Shown in pieces: positions 55,080-64,000 of a DNA stretch of 64,000 nt; position 1 is the stretch's first letter, and every line of letters begins with the position of its first letter. The notes beneath the pieces were generated by a model that saw nothing but the letters and a program-made list of their open reading frames with translations, made no database searches and had not been told where the DNA came from. The translations under genes were made by a program, and so were the position numbers. The DNA comes from Sphingobacteriales bacterium JAD_PAG50586_3 (GTDB lineage: Bacteria > Bacteroidota > Bacteroidia > CAMBQF01), in NCBI GenBank assembly GCA_023213195.1, contig CP096135.1, positions 1,630,616 through 1,694,615 on the forward strand, given 5' to 3'.

Positions 55080-55442
55080 ATGAATACGCTAAAAGAAAAA
55101 GTTGACTATTTAAACGGAGAAATTTTAAAAGGCAACATATTAGGAGCATTTGATGAGTTGTATGCCGATAACATTATTATGCAGGAAAACAACGAAGCTC
55201 AACGCATTGGCAAAGCTGTTAACCGCGAGTATGAGGCAAATTTTGTAAACTCAATAGAAGAGTTTCACGGTGCCGAAATTAAAGCGGTAGCAGTAAACGA
55301 AGAAACCGGCACAGCCATGGTAGAATCTTTTATGGATGTTACCCTTAAAGGTTATGGCCGCGTAGCCCGCACACAGGTTGCTGTGCAAAAATGGGAGAAC
55401 GGTAAAATTGTTTTCGAACGTTTTTACTACTCAAACAACTAA
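55080..55442 (+). CDS. SnoaL-like (NTF2 fold) protein
   Basis: 120 residues from the ATG at 55080. An NTF2-like cone fold: KEKVDYLNGEILKGNILGAF, ELYADNIIMQENNEAQRIG, EFHGAEIKAVAVNEETGTAM, VAVQKWENGKIVFERFYYSN. SnoaL-like proteins bind or isomerise small hydrophobic molecules; many have no known substrate. It is cytosolic. Transcribed with YceI (39-base gap). Confidence 0.85.
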   Translation: MNTLKEKVDYLNGEILKGNILGAFDELYADNIIMQENNEAQRIGKAVNREYEANFVNSIEEFHGAEIKAVAVNEETGTAMVESFMDVTLKGYGRVARTQVAVQKWENGKIVFERFYYSNN

Positions 55443-55481
55443 AATCAATAAAAAAATTATAACTTCATAAAAACTATAATA

Positions 55482-56144
55482 ATGAAAACAGCACGTATAA
55501 TGTTAGCTACCATAGCCGTAGCAATTACAGTTGTATTAGTAGCTTTTAACACTAAAAGCGATAAAATGATTGGTATAACCGCAGCATCTATCAATGGTGC
55601 AGAGGTTGCAAACCCAAATGCTACTACATGGACCTTAGACCGCTCTCACTCTAGCATCAGCTTTTCTATTGAGCACTTAATGGTATCTGAAGTAGAAGGT
55701 AAATTCCGCAAGTTTGAAGGTACAATGACCGGCGAAAAAGAAGATTACAGCGATGCCGTGGTAGACTTTAAAGCTGATGTTAGCTCTATTGATACGGATG
55801 ATGACAAACGCGATGGCCACCTTAAAAGCGATGACTTTTTTAATGCCGATAAATTCCCTAACATTAAATTTAAAAGCACCAAGTTTAAAAAACTGGCAGG
55901 TAACAAATACCTTTTAACCGGCGATTTAACCATCCGCGACATTACAAAGTCTGTTAGCTGGTCTGTAGTTAGCAAGCCAACCGTTAAAGACCCTTGGGGT
56001 AACATTAAAGCAGGTTTTACCGCTAGCTTAACCGTAAACCGTTTTGATTATAACCTTAAATGGAACACCCTTACCGAGGCGGGTGGAGCCGTTGTAGGTA
56101 AAGACGTTAACATTAAAGTAAACGTAGAGTTTGCCAAGAAATAA
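55482..56144 (+). CDS. secreted YceI family lipid-binding protein
   Basis: 220 residues. The N-terminus is a signal or anchor helix (IMLATIAVAITVVLVAF). The YceI beta-barrel begins TTWTLDRSHSSISFSIEHLM and continues with VDFKADVSSIDTDDDKRDGH, LKSDDFFNADKFPNIKFKS, YLLTGDLTIRDITKSVSW and NRFDYNLKWNTLTEAGG. YceI proteins bind isoprenoid or polyprenyl lipids in a barrel and are induced by envelope or osmotic stress. Part of the SnoaL-YceI unit ending with the hairpin at 56220. Confidence 0.93.
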   Translation: MKTARIMLATIAVAITVVLVAFNTKSDKMIGITAASINGAEVANPNATTWTLDRSHSSISFSIEHLMVSEVEGKFRKFEGTMTGEKEDYSDAVVDFKADVSSIDTDDDKRDGHLKSDDFFNADKFPNIKFKSTKFKKLAGNKYLLTGDLTIRDITKSVSWSVVSKPTVKDPWGNIKAGFTASLTVNRFDYNLKWNTLTEAGGAVVGKDVNIKVNVEFAKK

Positions 56145-56219
56145 TTGGCCTACTACTATTTCTACCAAAATATGGAGAGAAAAATTAGTAGTATCATATT
56201 AATTAATATTTAATTTTGC

Positions 56220-56251
56220 AGCCCCGGGATTAACTAAAAGTTTCCGGGGCT
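56220..56251 (+). terminator. GC-rich hairpin between yceI and marR genes
   Basis: AGCCCCGG / CCGGGGCT arms with a 16-base loop, 11 bases before the MarR ATG. The T-tract is weak (CTTACTGT). It may terminate the YceI transcript or act in the MarR leader. Confidence 0.5.
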
Positions 56252-56262
56252 TACTGTAAACA

Positions 56263-56727
56263 ATGGGTATTGGAGAAGATATAAAGCAGTCGCGTTTCCG
56301 CCACGAGTGGCAGAAGGGCATGATTAACCTGTTGTACACTTACAACTGGGTTAGTTATAGTTTAAGGGGATATTTGGATGAGTACGACCTGTCTCACCAA
56401 CAGTTTAATGTTATGCGCATTTTAAATGGCAGCCACCCGGCCCCCTTATCAACACAAGAAATACGTAACCGTATGCTTGATAAAGCATCAGACGCATCGC
56501 GTATTGTAGACAGGCTAATTGCTAAAGATTTAGTAATGAAAAAGGGCTGCGATAAAGACAAGCGCCTTGTAGATGTTACCATAACTGATAAAGGAAAAGA
56601 GTTGGTGCAAATACTTGTAGAAAAAGAAGATGCCATGATTATGAATATGATGGGCAACCTTACCGAAGCCGATGCACATAAACTTAACGAACTGCTTGAT
56701 AAACTAAGAGCAGGAAAAAATAATTAG
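56263..56727 (+). CDS. MarR family transcriptional regulator
   Basis: 154 residues. The winged helix-turn-helix reads YDLSHQQFNVMRILNGSH, then LSTQEIRNRMLDKASDASRIVDRLIAKDLV (recognition helix) and CDKDKRLVDVTITDKGKELV (wing). N- and C-terminal helices dimerise. MarR proteins usually repress nearby stress genes and release DNA when they bind a phenolic or oxidised ligand. The YceI-SnoaL unit just upstream and the palindrome at 55010 are the obvious targets. Confidence 0.92.
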   Translation: MGIGEDIKQSRFRHEWQKGMINLLYTYNWVSYSLRGYLDEYDLSHQQFNVMRILNGSHPAPLSTQEIRNRMLDKASDASRIVDRLIAKDLVMKKGCDKDKRLVDVTITDKGKELVQILVEKEDAMIMNMMGNLTEADAHKLNELLDKLRAGKNN

Positions 56728-56728
56728 T

Positions 56729-56752
56729 AAAAGCCCCGCAAGGGGCTTTTTT
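56729..56752. terminator. bidirectional terminator
   Basis: AAGCCCC / GGGGCTT arms with loop GCAA, followed by TTTTTT. It separates the MarR gene from the convergent hypothetical gene at 56751. Confidence 0.85.
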
Positions 56753-57353
56753 ATTGTGATAGCTTATTCTCTAAAAAAGTCATGCTGAAAAAAATGCAAT
56801 TATTAATAATATTGCTCTTGGCTTTTTGCTTATCTCTTTTAGTGAAGACGTATAAATATCTAAGTCCATTAGGATAGTAATATTCGCTAAAGTCCAAATT
56901 ATTAAATTCTCTTTCCAAAGGTTTGGATAACTCAGCTTCAAACAAATAAAACTCCTGAGCAGGAGAGCAAGTATCAGCAACTATCGCATCACTAATAGTT
57001 TGGTGTATTTTCTTTGTTACAGAATCTGTTTTGTTGTTTCTAGTAGTAATCACCACATAATCCTTTATCATCAATGCATTATTACATTTAGAAAAAGTGA
57101 ACTTATAAATATTTACAACGCTCCTGTCTTTATTATACTGTTCAATTTTATATGGGTTTCCACTTAAACTATCATAATGTATTTTGCCAATAGCATATTT
57201 ATCAAGGGTATTGCTGGCATCGGAATAGAATATAGTTGTAGTTTTCACTCTTTCTGTTCTAGCTTTTATATTGCTTTCAGAATAGTTAACTGCTTGTGCA
57301 AAAACACATTGACTAACTAGTAAAGAAAATATAATAAAGCTTAGCGATTTCAT
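56751..57353 (-). CDS. hypothetical secreted protein
   Basis: 200 residues. Signal peptide SLSFIIFSLLVSQCVFAQ. The body is a Lys/Asn/Ser-rich alpha/beta domain (TTTIFYSDASNTLDKYAIGK, NIYKFTFSKCNNALMIKDYV, EFYLFEAELSKPLEREFNNL). It has two Cys in the mature part (Cys in SKCNNA and DTCSPAQ), which could pair. No known family. The region 56750-58460 is an A/T-rich group of three similar-sized secreted genes on this strand. Confidence 0.65.
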   Translation of the reverse strand: MKSLSFIIFSLLVSQCVFAQAVNYSESNIKARTERVKTTTIFYSDASNTLDKYAIGKIHYDSLSGNPYKIEQYNKDRSVVNIYKFTFSKCNNALMIKDYVVITTRNNKTDSVTKKIHQTISDAIVADTCSPAQEFYLFEAELSKPLEREFNNLDFSEYYYPNGLRYLYVFTKRDKQKAKSNIINNCIFFSMTFLENKLSQ

Positions 57354-57467
57354 TTAGAGAAGTTTTTCTTGATTTTAAATAGATCTGCAAGTTTATAGGA
57401 AAATGGCTTTTAATTTAGAAGTTAGAAAGCAGTAAAACAAATATTAAAAAAGCTGCGGAAGGTTTTT

Positions 57468-57943
57468 TTATTCGTTTAAAACATTAATGGTTATGCTTGT
57501 TAAGTTAGGTTTAAATTTATCTTCAAACGCCGCCTCGCCTTTTAAATCTGGTTGGTCTTTATAATAAAATATCTTAAAACTCCTTTTAGGATTAGACATT
57601 TTTTTGAATATTTCCATATTTACCCAAGTTATAATATTGCAATTTTTACCATAAATGGGGCCACTGCCAAAGTGGGCATACATACTTCCATACGCATTAC
57701 CAATATGCATTTTGCTTCTAGGGTCAGATAAGGTATCTCCGGATATAATTATAACAGTAAAGCTTTCAGTATTTTCCTTTTTTGAAAAAACATTAATAGT
57801 TGGCAAAACCGTGTCCTTTTCAAAAATAAATGTTGGTATATATACCTTAACAGTATCATTTTTTTTGCCGCAATGCTAAATATAGATTGTGCTGTTAGGG
57901 CGTTAGTAAATAACACGAATAATAAAATGTAATTCGTCTTCAT
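57468..57943 (-). CDS. hypothetical secreted protein (frameshifted)
   Basis: About 158 residues. Signal peptide MKTNYILLFVLFTNALTAQ from the ATG at 57943. One base is missing in the T8 run at 57859-57866; repair gives KKNDTVKVYIPTFIFEKDT joining to LPTINVFSKKENTESFTVII. The rest has SKMHIGNAYGSMYAHFGSG and KKMSNPKRSFKIFYYKDQP. Beta-rich; family not recognised. An upstream ATG at 57952 is possible. Confidence 0.6.
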
Positions 57944-58033
57944 AATTATCATAAATATTGTATAACTAAGGCTATTTATTGTATGATGAATAGCGTTTAA
58001 GCACACTTTGGTTTTTACTGGGAAAGAATGTCT

Positions 58034-58459
58034 TTAGGTGGCGATATATTTTTTATTTATACAATAAATATTTCCATTTATATTTCTAATCTTACCCGAA
58101 CTATGTAAAACAATATGGCAGGTTTGTCGTCCATTAACATTGCATCTTGTCATATTAAAATCAATTCGTATTACTGCGGCATCTTTAAGATAGTTAATGT
58201 CTTCCTTTATTCCGGGATTTGACTTAGTTAAGTCTTCAAATAGTTTAAACGTTTTATCAAATGCCTCAATGTCATAAAATTTATTGTAGTATGTATATTC
58301 ATCTACAATAGATTCTTCGCTGTTTTGAGCCATGCCTAGTTTTAATGCTGGGCCACCGTATATAGATAATGTTTGTGAATCGACATTATACATATTTAAT
58401 GTTAAAATTACTAACAATAGCCTATATTCAAAAGAGCCCTTTTTCATTCTTGTTTTCAT
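58034..58459 (-). CDS. hypothetical secreted protein
   Basis: 141 residues. Basic N-terminus and a hydrophobic segment (YRLLLVILTLNMYNVDSQ) form a signal peptide. The mature part has YGGPALKLGMAQNSEESIVD, a helical region with KTFKLFEDLTKSNPGIKED, and MTRCNVNGRQTCHIVLHSSG. No family recognised. It precedes the other two secreted genes on the same strand and may be co-transcribed. The first in-frame Met at MKKGSF (codon 5) is also plausible. Confidence 0.6.
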   Translation of the reverse strand: MKTRMKKGSFEYRLLLVILTLNMYNVDSQTLSIYGGPALKLGMAQNSEESIVDEYTYYNKFYDIEAFDKTFKLFEDLTKSNPGIKEDINYLKDAAVIRIDFNMTRCNVNGRQTCHIVLHSSGKIRNINGNIYCINKKYIAT

Positions 58460-58742
58460 TTTTAATACTTAACGGGCTAAACTACCGTTTTTGTAATAAA
58501 CATGTATTAGAAAATGGAAAAGACCGAAATTAATTAGTAGTTCTAAATAATACAATTCGTAGAAAAGCCTAATAGCTAGCTTATACAGGCCTTAGCATAG
58601 AGCTTTTTTGAGTACTTTTATCCAGGGTAACCTCAACACTTGGCTACATATTTTTAAGCGCCACTAAAAATTTTATTAACCGTCCTTTCTTTGTAAGAGT
58701 TTATTACCTACTTTTGCACTCGATTTCAAAAAGGTCTACAAG

Positions 58743-59918
58743 GTGCGAAATTCAACATATAATAACATTAAAATCAGCAAGTTAAGTTTGTTTTTGGCTG
58801 CTTTTGCTACAATATTTTTAAATGTAGCATTAATGGCCAATGAGCCTCAACCCCATGGTAATGAGGAGGCAAAAACCGAGAACCACAACGATGCAGCCCC
58901 CGCCCATGGCGAGGAGCATGCTGAGGGTGCTACTGGCCACGACGAAGTTGACGGCCACGGCGAGGGTGATAAGAAGTTTAACCCCGGCGAAATGATTTTG
59001 GAACACATTGGCGATGCGCACGACTGGCACCTGTTTGGCGATGTAGCTATTCCTCTTCCTGTAATTCTTTATTCTGCCGATAAAGGCCTAAAAGTTTTCT
59101 CTTCAGCTAAATTTGAACATGGTACTAAAATAGTTGATGGCTATAAATTATTGCATAATGGCAAAGTAGCATCTGTAGACGGTAGCGACTTTTACGATTT
59201 CTCTATCACCAAAAACGTAACCATACTGTTTGCCAGCCTTTTCTTAATGTGCCTTATATTTATAGGTGTTGCCCGCTCTTTTGCTAAAAACCGCGGCAAA
59301 GCACCTAAAGGCATACAAGCTATATTCGAACCGTTTATTGTTTTCATCCGCGACGATGTTTCTAAGGCTTCAATTGGTCCTAAGTACGAAAAGTACACCC
59401 CATACCTGTTAATGATATTCTTCTTTATTTGGATTAATAACATGATGGGCTTGGTGCCTTTTCCCCCACCATTTGGCGGTAACCTAACAGGTAACATTGC
59501 GGTAACAGTAACGCTTGCGGTACTTACCTTTATTATTACCCACGTTAGCGCCAACAAAAACTACTGGGCGCACATATTTAACCCACCGGGCGTTCCGGGG
59601 TTTGTATTGCCTATATTAATACCTATTGAGATTATGGGTGTTTTTATTAAACCGGTAGTATTAACGCTGCGTCTTTTCGCTAACATAACTGCGGGCCACA
59701 TTATTGGCCTGGCTTTTATCAGCCTTATCTTTATTTTTGGCGAGATGAATGCCGGTGCAGGTTACGGCGTTGCTGTTTTCTCAGTTGCATTTAAAGTGTT
59801 TATGCTTGTGTTAGAGCTGTTGGTGGCTTTTTTACAGGCTTACGTATTTACTCTTCTATCGGCTATATATATAGGTACAGCTGTTGAGGAACACCACCAC
59901 GAAGAAGCACACCACTAA
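58743..59918 (+). CDS. atpB: ATP synthase F0 subunit a
   Basis: 391 residues from a GTG start. Subunit a forms the proton half-channels against the c-ring. The essential Arg lies in PVVLTLRLFANITAGHII. Other membrane segments are TILFASLFLMCLIFIGVA, LLMIFFFIWINNMMGLVP and VFMLVLELLVAFLQAYVF. The first ~100 residues hold a signal-like helix (LFLAAFATIFLNVALMA) and a His/Glu/Asp-rich stretch (HGEEHAEGATGHDEVDGHGE), with another His cluster at the end. This long, acidic N-terminus is typical of the phylum. First gene of the atpBEFHAG operon. Confidence 0.96.
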   Translation: MRNSTYNNIKISKLSLFLAAFATIFLNVALMANEPQPHGNEEAKTENHNDAAPAHGEEHAEGATGHDEVDGHGEGDKKFNPGEMILEHIGDAHDWHLFGDVAIPLPVILYSADKGLKVFSSAKFEHGTKIVDGYKLLHNGKVASVDGSDFYDFSITKNVTILFASLFLMCLIFIGVARSFAKNRGKAPKGIQAIFEPFIVFIRDDVSKASIGPKYEKYTPYLLMIFFFIWINNMMGLVPFPPPFGGNLTGNIAVTVTLAVLTFIITHVSANKNYWAHIFNPPGVPGFVLPILIPIEIMGVFIKPVVLTLRLFANITAGHIIGLAFISLIFIFGEMNAGAGYGVAVFSVAFKVFMLVLELLVAFLQAYVFTLLSAIYIGTAVEEHHHEEAHH

Positions 59919-59922
59919 TTAG

Positions 59923-60201
<279 letters not shown>

Positions 60202-60236
60202 TTATTCAAAAGTACAGCTAAGAATAAAGTTATTTA

Positions 60237-60270
60237 AACCGTTTGCCAACGGTTGGTTGGCAAACGGTTT
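60237..60270. promoter_or_regulatory. inverted repeat between atpE and atpF
   Basis: AAACCGTTTGCCAA and TTGGCAAACGGTTT flank a short CGGTTGG loop, followed by TTAAAAAAG. It resembles a weak terminator or mRNA-protecting hairpin after atpE, which could raise c-subunit yield. Confidence 0.6.
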
Positions 60271-60312
60271 TTAAAAAAGTAAAAAACACAAAATATAAAC
60301 TATACAACACGT

Positions 60313-60807
60313 ATGGATTTAATAAAACCCGAGTTAGGCTTATTGTTTTGGATGGTTGTTTCCTTCCTGCTTGTTTTCTTTTTACTAAAGAAGTTTGCAT
60401 GGACACCCATACTTGAGATGCTTAAAGAGCGCGAAACAAGCATTGAAAACGCTTTGCAGGCCGCCGAAAAAGCTAAACTTGAAATGGCCCGTTTACAGGC
60501 TAACAACGAGCAGCTTATACAAGAAGCTAAAGCTGAGCGCGATGCCATTTTAAAATCGGCCCGCGATGCTAAAGAAATGATGATTTCTGAAGCTAAAGCA
60601 AAAGCTACTGAAGAGGCTGACCGCTTAATTAAAATAGCGCGCGAAAACATCAACAACGAGAAGATGGCTGCTATTACCGATTTGAAAAACCAGGTGGCTA
60701 ACCTATCGGTAGAAATTGCTGAAAAACTAATTAAGGTTGAACTTTCTAATAAAGAAAGCCAAAAAGATCTTATTAATAAATATTTAGAAGAAGCTAAGTT
60801 AAACTAA
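60313..60807 (+). CDS. atpF: ATP synthase F0 subunit b
   Basis: 164 residues. One N-terminal membrane helix (LGLLFWMVVSFLLVFFLL), then a long amphipathic coiled coil with many Lys, Glu and Ala (RETSIENALQAAEKAKLEMA, AEEADRLIKIARENI-like). It is the peripheral stalk. The 111-base gap after atpE contains an inverted repeat, AACCGTTTGCCAACG / TTGGTTGGCAAACGG (60237-60270), that may tune expression of the c subunit above the rest. Only one base separates it from atpH. Confidence 0.96.
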   Translation: MDLIKPELGLLFWMVVSFLLVFFLLKKFAWTPILEMLKERETSIENALQAAEKAKLEMARLQANNEQLIQEAKAERDAILKSARDAKEMMISEAKAKATEEADRLIKIARENINNEKMAAITDLKNQVANLSVEIAEKLIKVELSNKESQKDLINKYLEEAKLN

Positions 60808-60808
60808 C

Positions 60809-61369
60809 ATGAGCGGTACAGGTATAGTAGCTACACGTTACGCTAAGTCGTTGTTTGATTTGGCAAAAGAGCAAGGGCAGCAAGAAGTTGTATTTGCAGA
60901 TATGGCTGTTATTGCAGAGGCCTGCCGTGGAAACCGCGACCTTGTTAATGTATTTAACAGTCCTGTAATTAATACCGACAAAAAGAAAGCCATTGTTGAA
61001 GAGGTTTTTAAGGGCGCTATAGGTACCCTTACAATGGCCTTTTTAAATATAATACTTACCAAACGCCGCGAGCATTATGTGCCGGGCATTGCTGCTGAGT
61101 ATTTAAAAATGTATAACTTGTTTAAGGGTATTGAAACAGCATCGGTAACTACCGCGGTGCCGTTAGACGAGGAAACCCGCAACAAAATATCGGCTATGGT
61201 GCATGCCCAAACCGGTAAAGAGGTGCAACTAACAGAAAAAATTGACGCTGATATTATTGGCGGCTTTATATTACGTTTTGGCGATAAGCAAATTGATACC
61301 AGCGTATCTGGCAAGATACGCGAATTGGGCAAGGAGTTTGACCAAAACCTATACGTTAAAGAATACTAA
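60809..61369 (+). CDS. atpH: ATP synthase F1 subunit delta
   Basis: 186 residues. Helical N-terminal domain (VATRYAKSLFDLAKEQGQQE, IVEEVFKG), then the C-terminal domain (TETASVTTAVPLDEETR-like, GKEVQLTEKIDADIIGGFIL, RFGDKQIDTSVSGKIREL). Delta links the b stalk to the top of F1. It starts 1 base after the atpF stop and is 25 bases from atpA. Confidence 0.96.
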   Translation: MSGTGIVATRYAKSLFDLAKEQGQQEVVFADMAVIAEACRGNRDLVNVFNSPVINTDKKKAIVEEVFKGAIGTLTMAFLNIILTKRREHYVPGIAAEYLKMYNLFKGIETASVTTAVPLDEETRNKISAMVHAQTGKEVQLTEKIDADIIGGFILRFGDKQIDTSVSGKIRELGKEFDQNLYVKEY

Positions 61370-61394
61370 TAAATTTTTTAAAACTTAAGATAAA

Positions 61395-62975
61395 ATGGCA
61401 GACGTTAAACCTGCAGAAGTATCGGCGATATTGCGCCAACAATTGGCCGGCTACAAAACAGCCGCCGAATTGGAAGAAGTAGGCACAGTGCTACAAGTGG
61501 GCGATGGTATTGCCCGCATCTACGGCCTTAACAATGTACAGTCGGGCGAGCTTATTGAGTTTGAAAACGGCTTACAGGGTATTGTACTTAACTTAGAAGC
61601 CGACAACGTAGGTGCCGTATTGCTTGGTGCATCTAACGATATTAAAGAAGGCGCTACAGCTAAACGTACAGGCCGCATTGCTTCTATCCGCGTAGGCGAA
61701 AATATGGTTGGTCGTGTTGTTAATACACTTGGCGAACCTATTGATGGCAAAGGCCCTATTGGTGGCGAATTGTTTGAGATGCCTTTGGAGCGTAAAGCCC
61801 CGGGTGTTATCTACCGCCAGCCGGTAAACGAGCCATTGCAAACAGGTATCAAAGCTATTGATGCGATGATTCCTATTGGCCGTGGCCAACGTGAGCTTAT
61901 CATTGGCGACCGTCAAACAGGTAAGACTACCGTGGCTATTGATACCATTATTAACCAGAAAGAGTTTTACGATGCAGGCCAGCCTGTATTTTGTATATAC
62001 GTAGCCTGCGGACAAAAAGGCTCTACCGTTGCCGGTATTGTTCGTACGCTTGAAGAAAATGGCGCTATGCCATACACCGTAGTGGTTTGTGCAACAGCAT
62101 CAGACCCTGCACCAATGCAGTTCTACGCTCCGTTTGCAGGCGCTGCTATTGGCGAGTACTTCCGCGATACCGGCCGCCCGGCCCTTATTGTATACGATGA
62201 CTTGTCTAAACAAGCAGTTGCTTACCGCGAGGTATCTCTTTTACTTCGTCGCCCACCGGGCCGCGAGGCTTACCCTGGTGACGTATTCTACCTTCACAGC
62301 AGATTGTTAGAGCGTGCCGCTAAGGTAAATGCTAACGATGATATTGCCCGTAACATGAACGACCTTCCAGACTCTATTAAGGGCTTGGTTAAAGGTGGCG
62401 GATCGTTAACAGCACTACCTATTATTGAAACACAAGCAGGCGACGTTTCGGCATACATCCCAACCAACGTAATTTCTATTACCGATGGACAGATATTCCT
62501 TGAGTCGAACTTATTCAACTCAGGTATCCGCCCGGCTATTAACGTAGGTATTTCGGTATCTCGTGTAGGTGGTAACGCCCAAATTAAATCAATGAAGAAA
62601 ATTGCCGGTACGTTAAAGTTAGACCAGGCCCAGTTCCGCGAGTTAGAGGCGTTCTCTAAATTCGGTTCAGACCTTGATGCTGCAACAAAATCGGTACTTG
62701 ATAAAGGTGCACGTAACGTTGAAATTCTAAAGCAAGCCCAGTTCTCTCCACTACGTGTAGAGCAGCAGGTAGCTATTATTTACTGCGGTACTAAAGGCTT
62801 ATTGCGCGATGTGCCTGTAGAAAAGGTAAAAGAATTTGAAACTAACTTTTTAGGCTTGTTAGAGGCACAACACAAAAACGTGCTTGACGGTTTGAAAAAA
62901 GGCCAGTTGACAGACGAAATTACCAATACATTAGAAAGTGTAGCCCGCGATTTGTCGAGCACATATAAAGCTTAA
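61395..62975 (+). CDS. atpA: ATP synthase F1 subunit alpha
   Basis: 526 residues. The nucleotide-binding Walker A is [15 protein letters not shown]. Others are [39 protein letters not shown] with the Walker B Asp, [20 protein letters not shown], and the Arg finger region [20 protein letters not shown]. It forms non-catalytic sites with beta. Complete, with no frameshift. Confidence 0.98.
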   Translation: MADVKPAEVSAILRQQLAGYKTAAELEEVGTVLQVGDGIARIYGLNNVQSGELIEFENGLQGIVLNLEADNVGAVLLGASNDIKEGATAKRTGRIASIRVGENMVGRVVNTLGEPIDGKGPIGGELFEMPLERKAPGVIYRQPVNEPLQTGIKAIDAMIPIGRGQRELIIGDRQTGKTTVAIDTIINQKEFYDAGQPVFCIYVACGQKGSTVAGIVRTLEENGAMPYTVVVCATASDPAPMQFYAPFAGAAIGEYFRDTGRPALIVYDDLSKQAVAYREVSLLLRRPPGREAYPGDVFYLHSRLLERAAKVNANDDIARNMNDLPDSIKGLVKGGGSLTALPIIETQAGDVSAYIPTNVISITDGQIFLESNLFNSGIRPAINVGISVSRVGGNAQIKSMKKIAGTLKLDQAQFRELEAFSKFGSDLDAATKSVLDKGARNVEILKQAQFSPLRVEQQVAIIYCGTKGLLRDVPVEKVKEFETNFLGLLEAQHKNVLDGLKKGQLTDEITNTLESVARDLSSTYKA

Positions 62976-62986
62976 TAAAACAATAA

Positions 62987-63874
62987 ATGCCGAGTTTAAA
63001 AGAGGTTAAAACCCGCATAGTATCGGTAAGCTCTACCGTACAAATTACCAGCGCAATGAAGATGGTATCTGCCGCTAAATTAAAGCGTGCCCAAGATGCT
63101 ATTACCCAAATGCGCCCCTATGCAACCAAGCTCCGCGAGATTTTGGAAAACCTAAGCAGTACGCTTGATAATTCTGACAGTATTTTTTCTCAGGAGCGCG
63201 AGCCTAAAAAAGTGTTGCTTATTGTTATCACATCTAACCGCGGCCTTGCAGGTGCTTTTAATGCCAACGTACTTAAGCAGGCACGTATAGTGTTAAATAC
63301 TAAGTACGCAGCCCAATTAAAAGCAGGTAACGTATCTGTAGTTACATTAGGTAAAAAAGCATCAGACTTTTTTGCTAAAAATGGTTACAACGTTGCCTTG
63401 GCTGATAATGGTGTTTTTGATGGCCTTAGCTTTGCTAAAGCTGCACCCATTGCAGAGTTTGCAATGAATGGTTTTGCTAATGGTGATTTTGATGTAGTAG
63501 AACTTGTATACAACCGTTTTAAAAACGCGGCTGTGCAAGAACTGCAAACCGAGCAGTTTTTACCGGTAGTTAGCACCCCTGCGCCTATAGTGGCAGGTAA
63601 AAAAGCAGCGGCTAACGATTACATTTTTGAACCATCAAAAGAAGAGATAGTAAAAGACCTTATACCCCTATCGTTAAAAACGCAGGTATACAAGGCTTTA
63701 TTAGACTCTCACGCTGCAGAACATGGCGCACGTATGACAGCCATGCATAAAGCAACAGATAACGCAAAAGAGCTTATTAAAGAGCTGAAATTAACCTATA
63801 ACAAAGCCCGTCAGGCAGCAATTACCAACGATATTTTGGAGATTGTTGGTGGTGCCGAAGCATTGAACGGTTAG
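62987..63874 (+). CDS. atpG: ATP synthase F1 subunit gamma
   Basis: 295 residues. N-terminal helix SLKEVKTRIVSVSSTVQITS followed by AMKMVSAAKLKRAQDAI, the Rossmann-like middle (VLLIVITSNRGLAGAFNANV), and the C-terminal helix EHGARMTAMHKATDNAKELI and NKARQAAITNDILEIVGGA. It is the rotor shaft. Last gene of this operon; atpD and atpC (beta and epsilon) are not downstream and are normally elsewhere in this phylum. Confidence 0.97.
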   Translation: MPSLKEVKTRIVSVSSTVQITSAMKMVSAAKLKRAQDAITQMRPYATKLREILENLSSTLDNSDSIFSQEREPKKVLLIVITSNRGLAGAFNANVLKQARIVLNTKYAAQLKAGNVSVVTLGKKASDFFAKNGYNVALADNGVFDGLSFAKAAPIAEFAMNGFANGDFDVVELVYNRFKNAAVQELQTEQFLPVVSTPAPIVAGKKAAANDYIFEPSKEEIVKDLIPLSLKTQVYKALLDSHAAEHGARMTAMHKATDNAKELIKELKLTYNKARQAAITNDILEIVGGAEALNG

Positions 63875-63895
63875 TGTTAATCTTAAATAAATTAT

Positions 63896-63924
63896 AAAGC
63901 CCTGTCTTCGGATGGGGCTTTTTG
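63896..63924 (+). terminator. terminator of the ATP synthase operon
   Basis: AAAGCCC / GGGCTTT arms with a 12-base loop, then TTTTTG. It lies 22 bases past atpG. The remaining 76 bases of the window show no gene. Confidence 0.85.
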
Positions 63925-64000
63925 TTTCTATTAATCTACCATTGGTATTATACTTTCGATAATTAGTATAATTTCTACGATATATTTCTACAGTATACTG

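Noticed and set aside
55482..56005. Antisense frame over yceI
   Set aside because: Shadow of a well-conserved YceI protein.

Overview
The window is from a member of the Bacteroidota. Several features point there independently: type IX secretion C-terminal tails and gliding-motility C-terminal (CHU_C) domains on surface proteins, a TonB-dependent receptor with a carboxypeptidase-like N-terminal domain, an atpBEFHAG operon without atpD/atpC, and lipoproteins with short SPII signals. The rank below phylum is not resolved from this sequence. A proteorhodopsin-type proton pump suggests a sunlit aquatic lifestyle.

The sequence carries about two dozen single-base indels that split otherwise intact genes. 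Most are one base missing from a run of 4-9 identical bases, which is the signature of uncorrected long-read consensus error. I therefore give such genes as single coding regions, state where the frame breaks, and do not call them pseudogenes.

Layout. 1-4.5 kb: end of rsmA, then a three-gene minus-strand operon led by a urea-transporter/M23-peptidase fusion, followed by two TPR proteins. 4.6-7.3 kb: a compact PqqD-like / ATP-grasp / PLP-decarboxylase cassette of unknown product. 7.5-15.4 kb: a T9SS cargo protein, a CAU-anticodon tRNA, an MltD-like transglycosylase, gatA, a short tatA, two BASS-family transporters and a secreted protein. 15.4-25 kb: a large adhesin-like CHU_C protein, rpiB, an M28 peptidase, a peptide-type solute-binding lipoprotein with a relic copy of its 3' end nearby, an ECF sigma factor and nth. 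25-29.4 kb: an array of five lipoprotein paralogues with the same CSVEKR-type N-terminus but different C-termini, plus a DUF2752 gene. 29.4-34.1 kb: an acyl-CoA carboxylase beta subunit and a tightly overlapping four-gene operon (metallopeptidase-like lipoprotein, 2-hydroxyacid dehydrogenase, membrane protein, Ile-Pro repeat protein). 34-41 kb: a beta-propeller T9SS protein, a Bax inhibitor-1 protein, a fatty acid hydroxylase and a probable copper locus (TonB receptor, HMA protein, HYC_CC_PP protein). 41-47 kb: an FN3/CHU_C protein, ribE, a glycosyltransferase and the rhodopsin. 47-50.7 kb: an AT-rich SIR2-like gene (possible defence NADase), a 1.1 kb island of interspersed repeats and a Y-family polymerase. 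50.7-58.5 kb: efp, a glycolate-oxidase-like flavoprotein, PAQR, DoxX, SnoaL, YceI and MarR genes and several hypothetical secreted proteins. 58.7-63.9 kb: atpBEFHAG.

Working together: the ATP synthase and the rhodopsin both act on the proton gradient. The T9SS/CHU_C proteins form the secreted and surface set. The TonB receptor, HMA and HYC_CC_PP proteins probably handle a soft metal. The best candidates for undescribed biology are the lipoprotein array, the PqqD/ATP-grasp/decarboxylase cassette, the urea transporter-M23 fusion operon, the Ile-Pro repeat operon, and the SIR2 gene with its repeat island.
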